From: JBBQNJ01 sp038329845
GTDB lineage: Bacteria; Planctomycetota; Phycisphaerae; Tepidisphaerales; Tepidisphaeraceae
DNA length: 41,110 nt
Direction: 5' to 3'
Assembly (NCBI GenBank): GCA_038329845.1
Contig: JBBQNJ010000044.1
Coordinates: 1-41,110, forward strand
Shown one piece after another: positions 8,017-15,825 of this stretch. Each line of letters starts with the position of its first letter. The first letter of the stretch is position 1. The notes below the pieces were generated by a model. The model saw only the letters and a list, made by a program, of their open reading frames with translations, was not told where the DNA came from and did no database searches. Both the position numbers and the translations under genes were made by a program.

Positions 8017-9069
8017 ATGTCCGATGTACTGGAGCAATCCGAGGTTGATGCCCTGCTGGCGGCGGTGGATTCCGGCCAGGGGGCGGCGCCCGCTTCGCCG
8101 TCGCCCACGGCCATATTCGGCCGCGCCGACGCCGAGGTCCAAACCTACGACTTCAAGCGCCCCGAGCGTGTCTCCAAAGATCAGATGCGGGCCCTCGAGG
8201 CCTTGCACGAAGGATTCGGGCGGAACCTCGGGGCGGCGTTGTCGGGATACCTGCGCACCATCGTCGAGGTCTCCGTCGCCCACATCGAGCAGCTCACCTA
8301 CATCGAATTCATCCATTCCCTGCCCAATCCGACCTGTTTCAACCTGCTCAAGAGCGAGCAGCTCGACGGGCAGCTCTGCCTGGAAATTTCGCCGCTGATT
8401 ATCTACCCGATCATCGACCGCCTGCTCGGCGGATCCAACGCCGATCTGTTCATCCCCCAGCGCCCGCTCACCCAGATCGAGCAGCGCCTCGTCCAGCGGA
8501 TCACCGACCGCGCCACCCAGCACCTTTCCGAGGCGTGGAGCAATCTCATGCCGGTGAAGTTCAAAGTCGAGGACTTCGAGTCCAACCCGCAGCTCGTGCA
8601 GATCGTCCCGCCCAACGAGACCGTCGTCGTGGTCGGCTTCGAGCTGAAAATGGGCAATCGCGCCGGCACCATGAGCCTGTGCATCCCCTACAACATTCTC
8701 GAGCCGATCATGGGCGTGCTGGCGGCGCAGAACTGGTTCAGCTACCAGAAAAAAGGGAACGTCGATGATCATTTACGGCGTCTGACCCGCAACATCCACA
8801 ACGCCCGCGTCGAGGTCCGCGCGTTTCTGGCCCAGACGTCCATTCGTCTGAGCGAGCTGATGGAGCTGCAAGTGGGCGACATCATCACCACCGAAAAGCC
8901 GGCCGACCGCGAAGTGCTGGTCCAGGTCGAAGGGCGCAATAAGTTTCTTGGCCAGCTCGGCCAGTTCCGCGGCGGTCGGGGCGTCCGCATCACCCGCAAC
9001 TGTCCCCAGCCCGAGGCGGCCCCCGCGCCCAGCGGCGCATCGGATCAAGGCCAGGGAGTGCGGGCGTGA
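8017..9069 (+). CDS. fliM: Flagellar motor switch protein FliM
   Basis: This 350-residue protein starts with the conserved N-terminal segment MSDVLEQSEVDALLAA, which in FliM binds phosphorylated CheY. The middle domain follows, with the FliM landmarks RALEALHEGFGRNL, YIEFIHSLPNPT and the GGSN loop in DRLLGGSNADLF. The C-terminal SpoA (FliN-like) domain begins near residue 255 (NIHNARVEVRAFLAQTSIRLSELMELQVGDII). FliM forms the middle of the cytoplasmic C-ring and sets rotation direction. The length is normal and an AGGAGG site sits nine bases upstream. The downstream CPBP gene overlaps its stop by four bases. No other switch genes are adjacent, so the flagellar cluster is dispersed here. Confidence 0.95.
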   Translation: MSDVLEQSEVDALLAAVDSGQGAAPASPSPTAIFGRADAEVQTYDFKRPERVSKDQMRALEALHEGFGRNLGAALSGYLRTIVEVSVAHIEQLTYIEFIHSLPNPTCFNLLKSEQLDGQLCLEISPLIIYPIIDRLLGGSNADLFIPQRPLTQIEQRLVQRITDRATQHLSEAWSNLMPVKFKVEDFESNPQLVQIVPPNETVVVVGFELKMGNRAGTMSLCIPYNILEPIMGVLAAQNWFSYQKKGNVDDHLRRLTRNIHNARVEVRAFLAQTSIRLSELMELQVGDIITTEKPADREVLVQVEGRNKFLGQLGQFRGGRGVRITRNCPQPEAAPAPSGASDQGQGVRA

Positions 9070-9836
9070 GCCGCTCGGCGGCCTCGAGCCGCGCATCCTG
9101 GGCCGGTGCCGCTCGACCGCGCGCCATCCGCGATTCCTATCTATCCCGCTCCGAGCTGCCCCTGACCAGCCTGCTGTTCCTATTGCCCCTGCTGATCCTG
9201 TACGAGCTGGGAACCCATTACTTCGCATCCGATCCGCTCAACCGGACCGAACAGCGGATCATCGCATTCAACATGATGCAGGAGTTCTTCCGCTTCTTTC
9301 ATGCCGGGGGACGGTATCTCCCGGCACTGGCGGTCGCGGGGATCTTGCTTGCCTGGCATATCGCCCGGAACGACCCCTGGAAGCTGCACACCGGAACCTC
9401 CTTGGGGATGTACGCCGAGAGCCTGGCGCTGGCGCTGCCGCTGGTGGCCCTGAGCATGGCCTGCGCCCACTACCTGCCGCTTAGCACGGGTCGGGCGGAC
9501 TGGCGAAGCCTGCTCGTATTATCCGTTGGTGCCGGTATTTATGAAGAACTGGTCTTCCGTCTCATCGGGATGACGGTCCTGAGCCTGATCCTGCGCGATA
9601 CCCTTCGGATGAACCGTGGCTGGTCGGCACTCGGAATGGTGGTTATTCCCGCAGTTTTGTTCTCGGTCTACCATTACTTGGGCCAGGAAACCTTCCAACC
9701 CCGCACTTTTGTATTCCGCACCGGCGCGGGGCTTTATTTCGGGGTCCTTTTTCTGACCCGTGGATTCGGCATAACGGCTGGAACTCACGCGGCTTACGAC
9801 GTGGTAATTGTCCTCCTTGGGACCGTTGGACGATAA
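9066..9836 (+). CDS. CPBP family intramembrane metalloprotease
   Basis: This 256-residue multipass membrane protein has the CAAX-protease/bacteriocin-processing (CPBP, Abi) motif set. EE-x3-R is at residues 160-165 (EELVFR), FxxxH is in LFSVYHYLG, and the last motif is HAAYD near the C-terminus. These residues coordinate zinc inside the membrane in Rce1-type proteases. About seven to eight hydrophobic helices are visible. The GTG start overlaps the fliM stop (GTGA), which implies translational coupling. The substrate is unknown. I see no reason to link it to flagellar assembly beyond the overlap. Confidence 0.85.
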   Translation: MSRSAASSRASWAGAARPRAIRDSYLSRSELPLTSLLFLLPLLILYELGTHYFASDPLNRTEQRIIAFNMMQEFFRFFHAGGRYLPALAVAGILLAWHIARNDPWKLHTGTSLGMYAESLALALPLVALSMACAHYLPLSTGRADWRSLLVLSVGAGIYEELVFRLIGMTVLSLILRDTLRMNRGWSALGMVVIPAVLFSVYHYLGQETFQPRTFVFRTGAGLYFGVLFLTRGFGITAGTHAAYDVVIVLLGTVGR

Positions 9837-9853
9837 AAATTAAAAATTTTTTG

Positions 9854-9882
9854 TTCACCTTTCATGGGCGACTTACTAGAAT
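9854..9882 (+). promoter_or_regulatory. Candidate sigma-70 promoter for the DUF2617 gene
   Basis: TTCACC (9854-9859) and TAGAAT (9877-9882) are separated by 17 bases. They lie just after an A/T palindrome that may end the CPBP transcript. A start near 9889 would give a leader of about 205 bases. Confidence 0.4.
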
Positions 9883-9888
9883 GCCGCC

Positions 9889-10094
9889 TCATGAGTCATC
9901 CGCGCTGTGCGGAAGACCGTTTCCTGGCGAGGCCGAGGTGATTTCAGGAGGAAATCATCCGGAGGGCGTTCGGCGAACTTTTTATTGGTTCGGCGATCCA
10001 AGTACCCCGCCGTAACGTAGTGAAGCGGGCTCTTTTCTCGCTTTACCCTTTTTGGAGAGCCTGGACTCTCCTGGAAAGAGCATGGACGCAAAAC
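9889..10094 (+). promoter_or_regulatory. Structured 5' leader with several stem-loops
   Basis: Hairpins are visible in order. GTC-A-TCCGC closes on GCGGA-A-GAC (about 9896-9918). TGATTTC and GAAATCA enclose an AGGAG loop (about 9939-9957). CGTTC-GGC-GAACT is followed by a short T-run (about 9967-9984). CCCGC pairs with GCGGG across 10010-10028. GGAGAG and CTCTCC (about 10053-10070) enclose CCTGGA. No open frame explains the stretch. It may be a regulatory leader or attenuator. I do not recognise a known riboswitch class. Confidence 0.4.
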
Positions 10095-10646
10095 ATGAGC
10101 AACCGCACTAAGCAACGTCGTTCCGGGGGCCTGACGCTGATGCTGTATCAGCGCAGCCTGCATCCGGAGCTGTTCCGCATCCTCAACACCGAGCAGGTGG
10201 TCCGCCGTGCCTACGAAGCCGACATCTGGCTTGTCGAAGGCGGCCACGTCATCACCTTCATCGCCGGCAAGAACACGCTGACGGAAGTGGTAATGACCAA
10301 GAACGAGCCGCTGACGGATCGAGGTCTGCTTCAGACCATTCCGTGTCGCGGCGAGCGCTACCACGAAGAGACCTATGGGGGAAACATCACCTACATGATC
10401 TCGACGCAGGAAGAGCAGTTGACCCCGACGCTTTACGACGCAACCCGCGCCGAGATCGCCGGCTACGCCGCCAAGCGCGAGCTGATGACCGCCGAGGTTG
10501 CCGCCACCGCCGAGGGCGGCGGGAGCCTGAGCGTGCTGGACATCGAGCGGCGAAGCCACGAGTTGTTGGTCCAGAGCTTCCACCTGTTCGATGACAACCA
10601 GATGGTGATCAAGACCCAGGCGATTCTCGAAGTCGCCAAGGGCTGA
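10095..10646 (+). CDS. DUF2617 family protein
   Basis: I chose the ATG at 10095 because the family's conserved part (LYQRSLHPELFRILNTEQVVRRAYEADIWLV) begins soon after it. The in-frame GTG at 10020 lies within the structured leader. The protein has 183 residues. Conserved stretches include GHVITFIAGKNTLTEV, LLQTIPCRGERYHEETYGGNITYMISTQEEQL and the C-terminal LLVQSFHLFDDNQMVIKTQAILEV, the DUF2617 pattern. The family's function is unknown. There is no signal peptide or membrane segment, so it is probably cytoplasmic. It stands alone, with no close neighbour in the same direction. Confidence 0.75.
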   Translation: MSNRTKQRRSGGLTLMLYQRSLHPELFRILNTEQVVRRAYEADIWLVEGGHVITFIAGKNTLTEVVMTKNEPLTDRGLLQTIPCRGERYHEETYGGNITYMISTQEEQLTPTLYDATRAEIAGYAAKRELMTAEVAATAEGGGSLSVLDIERRSHELLVQSFHLFDDNQMVIKTQAILEVAKG

Positions 10647-10760
10647 ACGCCCTCGCGGCGGCCGATCGAGCAGAGCGATTATTCAACAGGCATGGGCGAC
10701 TCGAACGCTCGTGCCTGTTTTCATTTTCATCCGCGGCGAACCGACACTCCCGGGGGCAAG

Positions 10761-10866
10761 GGGACATTCAGAATATTTTCGTTTGCCTCGCCCTTCGGCC
10801 TCACCACTCGCCAGGGCAAACCTCCGCAATTCGGCGACCGACTCGGCGGAATATTCTGGACGCCCC
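10761..10866. mobile_element. 106-bp miniature inverted-repeat element (family B, copy 2)
   Basis: The left end GGGACATTCAGAATATT (10761-10777) is inverted at the right end as GGAATATTCTGGACGCCCC (10848-10866). The length equals that of the element at 4551-4656, while the internal sequence is quite different. It abuts the 3' end of the TIM-barrel gene. Confidence 0.7.
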
Positions 10867-10874
10867 CCTCTCAA

Positions 10875-11723
10875 TCACCCCTGCGGCATCCCCGCCGTGA
10901 ATTGGCGCAGATGCTCCCACGCCAGCTTGGCCACTCCCGCGGCGGTCGTCTCGTACGGATACAGTTCGACAGTCACCCAGCCGTCGTAATTGATCTCGCC
11001 CAGCGCCGTGAAGATCGCCGCGAAGTCGATCGCCCCCTTGCCGGGGGTCAGGTGTTGATGCACGCGATTGGCACCGATGTCCTCCAGATGGACATGCGCC
11101 ACCTCAGACGCGCATCGCCGGATTGACTCGGCGGGCGCTTCTCCCACGCAGTACAGGTGGCCGATGTCGCAGTTCATCCGGATGTGCGGATTGTCCGCGA
11201 AAAACTCGTTTTTGAACGCGAGATATTCGTCCGACGTTTCGATGAACAGCCCCGGTTCCGGCTCGATGGCGCAAACGACTCCCTTTCGCTCGGCCAGCGG
11301 CAGCACCCGCCGCAGCCCCTCGGCGAACCGCTCGCCCGCCTGGTCGCGGGTCAGGTGTGTTCCCAGCAGCGGCCCGCCCGGCTGAAGGCTGATCGTCGTC
11401 GATCCGACTTCCGCGGCCAGCTCGATGCATCCCATGGTGTGGGCGATGCGGGCGTCACGCCGGTTGCCATCGTCCTCGATCCAGGTCGGGTGATAGGTGT
11501 CGCCGCAGGCGAAGAGGGTGAACGCGTTCACATTCGAGACGCGCAGCTGCCGTGCTTCCAGTTGCCGCAGCAGCGCCAGCCGATCCTCGCTGCCCATCGC
11601 CGCCGGATAGGCATGGGGCACATCGGCCATGATCTCCACCCCGCGATACCCGATGTCGGCGATCGCGTCGATCGCCTGGGCAAGCGACTGCTTCTTAAAC
11701 GCATTCGTTGAAAACGCCAGCAT
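10875..11723 (-). CDS. Sugar phosphate isomerase/epimerase-type TIM-barrel protein
   Basis: The start at 11723 (MLAFSTNAFKKQSLAQAI) fits the family; the longer frame to 11759 adds twelve residues of no similarity. The 282-residue protein has the xylose isomerase-like TIM-barrel pattern. Strand 1 is LAFSTNAF, and GYRGVEIMAD gives the first acidic residue. CAIEPEPG, MNCDIGHLYCVG and VAHVHLEDI carry Glu, Asp and His ligands expected to bind a divalent metal, and WVTVELYPY gives the last glutamate. The substrate is unknown. The gene is monocistronic and convergent with the DUF2617 gene, with a miniature element in between. Confidence 0.85.
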   Translation of the reverse strand: MLAFSTNAFKKQSLAQAIDAIADIGYRGVEIMADVPHAYPAAMGSEDRLALLRQLEARQLRVSNVNAFTLFACGDTYHPTWIEDDGNRRDARIAHTMGCIELAAEVGSTTISLQPGGPLLGTHLTRDQAGERFAEGLRRVLPLAERKGVVCAIEPEPGLFIETSDEYLAFKNEFFADNPHIRMNCDIGHLYCVGEAPAESIRRCASEVAHVHLEDIGANRVHQHLTPGKGAIDFAAIFTALGEINYDGWVTVELYPYETTAAGVAKLAWEHLRQFTAGMPQG

Positions 11724-11780
11724 GGCTCGCAGTATAGGCCGAGGAAGGCAGTGAGGCACGGTGGGGAGGAACGAGCGCGT

Positions 11781-11899
11781 GCGGCGATGATTTCGTTACC
11801 CCGAAGCGCCAGCGAGGAGCTGCGGCGATGATTCGTTAGCCCGAAGCGCCAGCGAGGAGCTGCGGCGATGATTCGTTAGCCCGAAGCGCCAGCGAGGAG
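11781..11899. repeat. Three tandem copies of a 40-41 base repeat
   Basis: The unit begins GCGGCGATGATTCGTTAGCC and continues with CGAAGCGCCAGCGAGGAGCT. Copies start at 11781, 11822 and 11862. The CGAAGCGCCAGCGAGG core is, as I recall, a dispersed motif in planctomycete genomes. No coding meaning is apparent. Confidence 0.85.
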
Positions 11900-11941
11900 A
11901 TGAGTAGAAGAGATGAGGGGGCGATAAGGCGACAAGCCCAG

Positions 11942-11989
11942 TCCATCCTGTTCATCTTGTCCATCCTGTCCATCCTGGTCCATGCTGGA
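11942..11989. repeat. Short tandem repeat of TCCATCCTG-like units
   Basis: About five imperfect nine-base units (TCCATCCTG, TTCATCTTG, TCCATCCTG, TCCATCCTG, GTCCATGCTG) follow one another. Translation gives only a simple Met-Asp repeat, so this is non-coding simple-sequence DNA. Confidence 0.8.
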
Positions 11990-12057
11990 CGAACAGAATC
12001 GTCGATCGACGCCGATGAAGGCCGAGGCGATGGCGGCGGAGAAGACCCGAAAAAATT

Positions 12058-12141
12058 CTCTCGCAACGGCGTAACGACGCCACAAAATACAGAAAAGACC
12101 TACGCTTTGTCGTCCGTTGCGTCGTTGCGCCGTGGCGAGAG
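12058..12141. repeat. Long inverted repeat, 23-base arms
   Basis: The arm at 12058-12080 (CTCTCGCAACGGCG then TAACGACGC) is the inverse of 12119-12141 at 21 of 23 positions, with a 38-base loop. It could be a miniature element, a REP-like unit or a structured RNA. The rest of 11724-12358 shows no gene. Confidence 0.7.
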
Positions 12142-12358
12142 CGTTCTCTTGTATTCTACCGCTCGCGGCCTTCAGCGCGACCTCCACGCTCACTCGGAAC
12201 CTGCGGGGCATTCCGTAGCCTCTCCAAGCGAAATGTCTCAATATGGCTCGCGGGCGGCATATACCCACTCGAAACCCCTCGGCAGGTCGATCCATCCCCC
12301 AGCCACCGGTGATCGATATTTCCTTCGTTTTTGAATCTTGGACGAGCGATGCGGCGAA

Positions 12359-12432
12359 CGTTCCCGACAGGAGTCGAACCTGTAACCTACGGCTTCGGAG
12401 GCCGTCGCTCTGTCCAATTGAGCTACGGGAAC
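12359..12432 (-). tRNA. tRNA-Arg (anticodon CCG)
   Basis: Read on the minus strand, the gene starts GTTCCCGTAGCTCAATTGG and ends CGGGAAC plus a G discriminator, so the seven-base acceptor stem pairs fully. The anticodon stem GACGGC/GCCGT encloses the loop CTCCGAA, which gives anticodon CCG and reads CGG. The T arm holds GGTTCGACTCC. CCA is not encoded. The gene stands alone between repeat-rich regions. Confidence 0.95.
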
Positions 12433-12571
12433 CACGCGTCCGATCCACATGGCGGACGCTGAACTCTGATAATATCCGCCCGCCTCCCGCTGTCCAACGT
12501 TCGTGGACGCACCCCGCGACGAGGGCGTGCCCGAAATTGGGGGAAGCGCAAAAATAACCGACAAATGGAAA

Positions 12572-12795
12572 GGGGACGCGCTTCTTTTCTACTATGGCGG
12601 ATGACCTTTCGAGATAACATTAAGTTGATGTCGTTTTATAATATTGCGAACGTATTAGCCTGTGAAAAAAGAAGCGCGTCCCGAATGCCATTCACTTAAG
12701 GGCCAAAGTTGGCGAACTCAACTGCCGTATTCGCCCGATACGGCCGATTTTCCCAGACGTTTTCACCTTAAGTGAATGGCATTCAGCGCGTCCCC
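12572..12795. mobile_element. Miniature element (family C) interrupted by another miniature element
   Basis: The left end GGGGACGCGCTTCTTTT (12572-12588) is the exact inverse of AAAAGAAGCGCGTCCC (12667-12682) plus the C at 12795. The right end was split by the 102-base element at 12683-12784, and part of it was duplicated. Without the insertion, the element would be about 112 bases with 17-base perfect terminal repeats. The A/T-rich middle has no frame. Confidence 0.75.
12683..12784. mobile_element. 102-bp MITE (family A, copy 1) with 10-base target duplication
   Basis: The perfect 18-base terminal inverted repeats GAATGCCATTCACTTAAG are at 12683-12700 and 12767-12784. The flanks AGCGCGTCCC at 12673-12682 and 12785-12794 are identical, which is the mark of a transposition event. 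A central CCGTAT/ATACGG hairpin is present. The element has no coding capacity and would need a transposase acting in trans. Confidence 0.9.
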
Positions 12796-12877
12796 TGATA
12801 CCGGCGTCCGATTTTTTGGGCAGTACCCGCGAAGATCGTCGTGCCTTGCATCATGGGGGCCGTTCAGTCGGCTTGTC

Positions 12878-12905
12878 TTGACACCCCCGAAGCGCCAACC
12901 ATGAT
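12878..12905 (+). promoter_or_regulatory. Candidate sigma-70 promoter for the ispD-like gene
   Basis: A perfect TTGACA (12878-12883) is followed after 16 bases by CATGAT (12900-12905), about 85 bases upstream of the start at 12991. A GGAG ribosome site lies eight bases before that start. Confidence 0.4.
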
Positions 12906-12990
12906 GCGAGCGGCGGCGGACGCCGAGGCGTCTCGATCAACGTTGACATCCGCTCGCCGGGGCGATGACCCTCGAACCGGAGCGAACTTC

Positions 12991-13686
12991 ATGGCCATTT
13001 TCAGTGTCGTCATTGTCACCGCCGCCCCGCCGGGCCAGGCCGCCGAGGCGGGAGGGGCGTTCGTGAAAATCGACCAGCGCGAAGCGCTGCTGCGGAGCAT
13101 CGAACTGTTCGTCAACCGAGATCCGATCAAGCAGATGCAACTCGTGGTCAATCACGACGCCGCCGAGGAAGTGAAGCGAAAACACGGCGGGCATCTGAGC
13201 TTTTCGGGGGTCAAGCTCGTGATCGCCGGGGACGCCTGGACCGATCAGCTCGCCGCCGCCGCCGACAAAATCAGCGACGAGACGACCCATGTGCTGGTCC
13301 ACGATGCGGCCCGCCCGGCGGTCGCCTACACCGATCTCGAGGCGTTGATGGAGCAGGCCGAACACCACCCGGCGGTGGCGCTCGTTTGCCCGACCCGCGC
13401 CACGCTGATCGAACTGGACGAGGGGGGCGGCCCCATGGCCTATCATCGACCCGAAGGGTTCATGCAACTGCTCACCCCCCAGGCGTATTCCAAGTCGAAA
13501 TTCCTGGAGATGGCCCGCTCGCGCCAGCCAGTGCATGCCTCGCAGCTCACCTTGCTTAAAGGTTCGCCGCTGAATATCCGGCTGTCGGGTTCCGGCGATG
13601 CATCGCTGGCGCGGGCGATGATCAATATGCTGCCCAAGCCGAAAGTCCGCGCCCCGAGCAGTCCCTTCGAGGAAGCGCAGTGGTAG
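12991..13686 (+). CDS. Divergent IspD-like cytidylyltransferase
   Basis: The start at 12991 (MAIFSVVIVTAAPPG) has a GGAG site and fits the family length (231 residues against about 230). IspD makes CDP-methylerythritol in the MEP isoprenoid pathway. The fold signature VHDAARP (103-109) and the LTPQ segment (161-164) are clear. The N-terminal CTP-binding loop, normally AAGxGxRM followed by PKQ, is replaced by TAAPPGQAAEAGGAFVKID. The GGxxRxxSV loop reads GDAWTDQL, and the C-terminal NIKVT reads NIRLS. The protein may be a divergent active enzyme typical of its lineage, or a non-catalytic relative. No other MEP-pathway gene is adjacent. Confidence 0.7.
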   Translation: MAIFSVVIVTAAPPGQAAEAGGAFVKIDQREALLRSIELFVNRDPIKQMQLVVNHDAAEEVKRKHGGHLSFSGVKLVIAGDAWTDQLAAAADKISDETTHVLVHDAARPAVAYTDLEALMEQAEHHPAVALVCPTRATLIELDEGGGPMAYHRPEGFMQLLTPQAYSKSKFLEMARSRQPVHASQLTLLKGSPLNIRLSGSGDASLARAMINMLPKPKVRAPSSPFEEAQW

Positions 13687-13700
13687 GAGGAAGGGATGGA

Positions 13701-13810
13701 GGCACGGAGGATGTGGCACAGCCGCCCTCGGCTGTGGTATGGGCGGTGTGTGGAAGGCACGGAGGATGTGACACAGCCGCCCTCGGCTGTGGTATGGATG
13801 GTGTGTCGAA
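13701..13810. repeat. Two tandem 55-base units with a CACAGCCG hairpin
   Basis: Units at 13701-13755 and 13756-13810 are nearly identical. Each holds the hairpin CACAGCCGCCCTCGGCTGTG or a one-base variant. The position just after the ispD-like stop could make them transcript ends, but there is no T-run. Related hairpins occur at 15826-15886. Confidence 0.85.
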
Positions 13811-13842
13811 GGGACGAACCAGAGGCCAAATTGTCCGAGTTG

Positions 13843-14472
13843 TCATGCCACTGAGCTGCCGCGATGAGGCAATCCCGACGGGCAGTCAGTTCCGCTTATC
13901 GGCCCTTCCATGGCCATGACCATCAGTAGCCGTCCCAGATCCACTGGCTTGGGAAGGTAGCTGGCCCGATGTCCGGCAATCAGTCGGCGGACCCGGGGCG
14001 GGTCGGCCGCCGTGAGGAGGATCGAACGGACCGAGGGATACGACCGCTCCATAATCTGCACCAGGCTCATTCCATCCATGCCCGGCAAGTCCAGATCGAC
14101 CACGGCGATGTCCACCTCGATCCCCTCGGAAAGCACCGCCAGGGCCTGCTCGGCGGTCGAGACCGGCACCAGCCGGTAGCCATCGCGTCGCAGCAACCCC
14201 GCCAGTGCTTTTCGAGCCATGGCGGCATCTTCAACGAGCAGAACCGTCCGGGAAGCCCGTGACGAGCCATCCGCTGCGGTGCGTCGGGGATATGGTGCGT
14301 GACGCTGGATCATGCTTGTATGATCGGCAAAGTAGATGCCATCGAGTTGATTCGGGCCGTAATTTCGCATCCGAGCCATCTCTTTCTCATTTCGCAATGC
14401 GCGGACACTGGCCAGACCGCCGTCCGGCGGGCATGATCCGGCCATGGCCGAAGCGAGTTCATCATCGTCCAA
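13843..14472 (-). CDS. Single-domain response regulator with N-terminal extension
   Basis: Residues about 75-190 form a receiver domain. The acidic pair is E81-D82, the phosphorylated aspartate is D126 (VVDLDLPGMDG), the switch threonine is T154 and the conserved lysine is K175 (LPKPVD). There is no DNA-binding or enzymatic output domain, so it probably acts through protein contacts. The first 70 residues have no recognisable fold. The outermost ATG at 14472 makes the gene overlap the divergent rnd gene by 29 bases. The ATG at 14370, with AAAGAG upstream, is a good alternative that removes the overlap. No partner histidine kinase is in view. Confidence 0.8.
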   Translation of the reverse strand: MDDDELASAMAGSCPPDGGLASVRALRNEKEMARMRNYGPNQLDGIYFADHTSMIQRHAPYPRRTAADGSSRASRTVLLVEDAAMARKALAGLLRRDGYRLVPVSTAEQALAVLSEGIEVDIAVVDLDLPGMDGMSLVQIMERSYPSVRSILLTAADPPRVRRLIAGHRASYLPKPVDLGRLLMVMAMEGPISGTDCPSGLPHRGSSVA

Positions 14473-15805
14473 TCCGTCCGACCCGACCGGCTCGCCCGCG
14501 CAGCGCCGCGGGCATTGGGCCCGCTCGCGTCATCGCGCCCGCGCCCACGATGATGCGCATGCCGAGCAAGGCCCGGCAACACCGGATGCGCGACGATCGC
14601 TCCCCCTGGTGCCCGACGGCCCGCCGCAGTGGATTGACGATTCCGACGCTGCGGCAAAGCTGGTGCAACGCCTGCGCGTTGCCGGCTCGTTTGCATATGA
14701 CAGCGAGTTCATCGGGGAGATGAGCTATGTCCCCAAGCTCTGCCTGATCCAAGTCGCCACCTGCGAACAGGTCAGCCTGGTCGATCCGCTGGTGCCGGGA
14801 ATCGACCTGCTGTCGTTCTGGGAACTGCTGGCCGACCCGGCAGTCGAGAAGATCGTCCACGCCGGCGATCAGGACATCGAGCCGGTCGCCCGCCATCTCG
14901 ATCACGGACACGGGCCGGCGAATCTGTTCGACACCCAGATCGCCGCGGGATTCATCGCCATGAACTACCCGGCTTCGCTCAGCCGGCTCGTGGAAGAGCT
15001 GCTCGGCGTGCGGTTGGGCAAAGGACTGACTTTCACGCACTGGGATCAGCGCCCGCTCTCTAATCAACAGCTTCGATACGCCGCGGATGATGTGCGCTAT
15101 CTACCGGCGTTGCGCGACCAGATTCAGCGGCGACTGGACGCGCTGGGCCACGCCGCCTGGGCCAGCCAGGAATGCCAGGCGATGTGTGATCCAGTGCAAT
15201 ACGCCTTCGACCCCGAGCAGCAATACCTGAAGTTGCGCGGTGCGGGGGGCTTAAGTCCGAAGGAGCTGATGATTCTCAAGGAATTGACCCTCTGGCGGGA
15301 TCACGCCGCCCGGCGGGAGGATGTCCCGCCGCGAACGATGCTGCGTGACGAAATCCTGGTGGACCTCGCCCGGCGATCGCCAAAGAACATCGGCGACTTC
15401 GCGCGAATCAAAGGACTACCCCGTCCGGTCGAGCAGATCTGGGGACCAGATATCCTCGAGGCGATCGGGCGTGGGGCGAGCATTTCGCCGGAGGACCTGC
15501 CCGCCAGGCGGCATCGAGAAGAGACTCCCGCCGAGAAGTTTCAGTCCGACGCGGTATGGATCGCGGCCCAGGCGATCTGTGTCGCGAAGTCGATCGATCC
15601 CGCGCTGCTCGCCAGCCGTCAGGAGGTTCTGGAGTTGCACCATCGGCATCAGCAATCCAGGTCCACCGAAGACCTTCCCCTGCTCCAGGGTTGGCGCCGC
15701 CAGGCGCTCGGCGAGCCGCTATTAAATTTGCTAGAATCAAAATCGAAGCTCGAGCTCCTCTGGACCGCGCACGGCCTGTCGCAACCGCCGGGCGCTCACG
15801 ATTGA
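14444..15805 (+). CDS. rnd: Ribonuclease D
   Basis: This 453-residue protein is a DEDDy-type 3'-5' exoribonuclease with the expected motifs. Exo I is YDSEF (D86, E88), Exo II is HAGDQDIEPV (D144) and Exo III is YAADDVRYL (Y212, D216). An HRDC-type helical region follows (about 275-355, LILKELTLWRDHAARREDVPP), with a further helical C-terminus to 450. RNase D trims tRNA 3' ends and other stable RNAs in the cytoplasm. The first 60 residues are low-complexity Ser/Pro/Arg and not conserved, so the real start may be later, such as the GTG at 14609. It is divergent from the response regulator. Confidence 0.92.
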   Translation: MAEASSSSSNPSDPTGSPAQRRGHWARSRHRARAHDDAHAEQGPATPDARRSLPLVPDGPPQWIDDSDAAAKLVQRLRVAGSFAYDSEFIGEMSYVPKLCLIQVATCEQVSLVDPLVPGIDLLSFWELLADPAVEKIVHAGDQDIEPVARHLDHGHGPANLFDTQIAAGFIAMNYPASLSRLVEELLGVRLGKGLTFTHWDQRPLSNQQLRYAADDVRYLPALRDQIQRRLDALGHAAWASQECQAMCDPVQYAFDPEQQYLKLRGAGGLSPKELMILKELTLWRDHAARREDVPPRTMLRDEILVDLARRSPKNIGDFARIKGLPRPVEQIWGPDILEAIGRGASISPEDLPARRHREETPAEKFQSDAVWIAAQAICVAKSIDPALLASRQEVLELHHRHQQSRSTEDLPLLQGWRRQALGEPLLNLLESKSKLELLWTAHGLSQPPGAHD

Positions 15806-15825
15806 CCGCTACGAGGAAGTAGTGC

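Noticed and set aside
9837..9858. A/T palindrome after the CPBP gene as an intrinsic terminator
   Set aside because: The stem is only A-T pairs (AAAAATT/AATTTTT) and would be unstable; kept only as a possible weak end.
11781..11899. Possible CRISPR array
   Set aside because: The 40-base units are directly adjacent with no unique spacers and no cas genes nearby; the same holds for the 26-base array at 28136-28265.
11876..12564. Minus-strand frames with SSIGQSDGL or VAQLDRATAS sequences
   Set aside because: These are translations across the tRNA-Arg gene, a well-known false protein signal.
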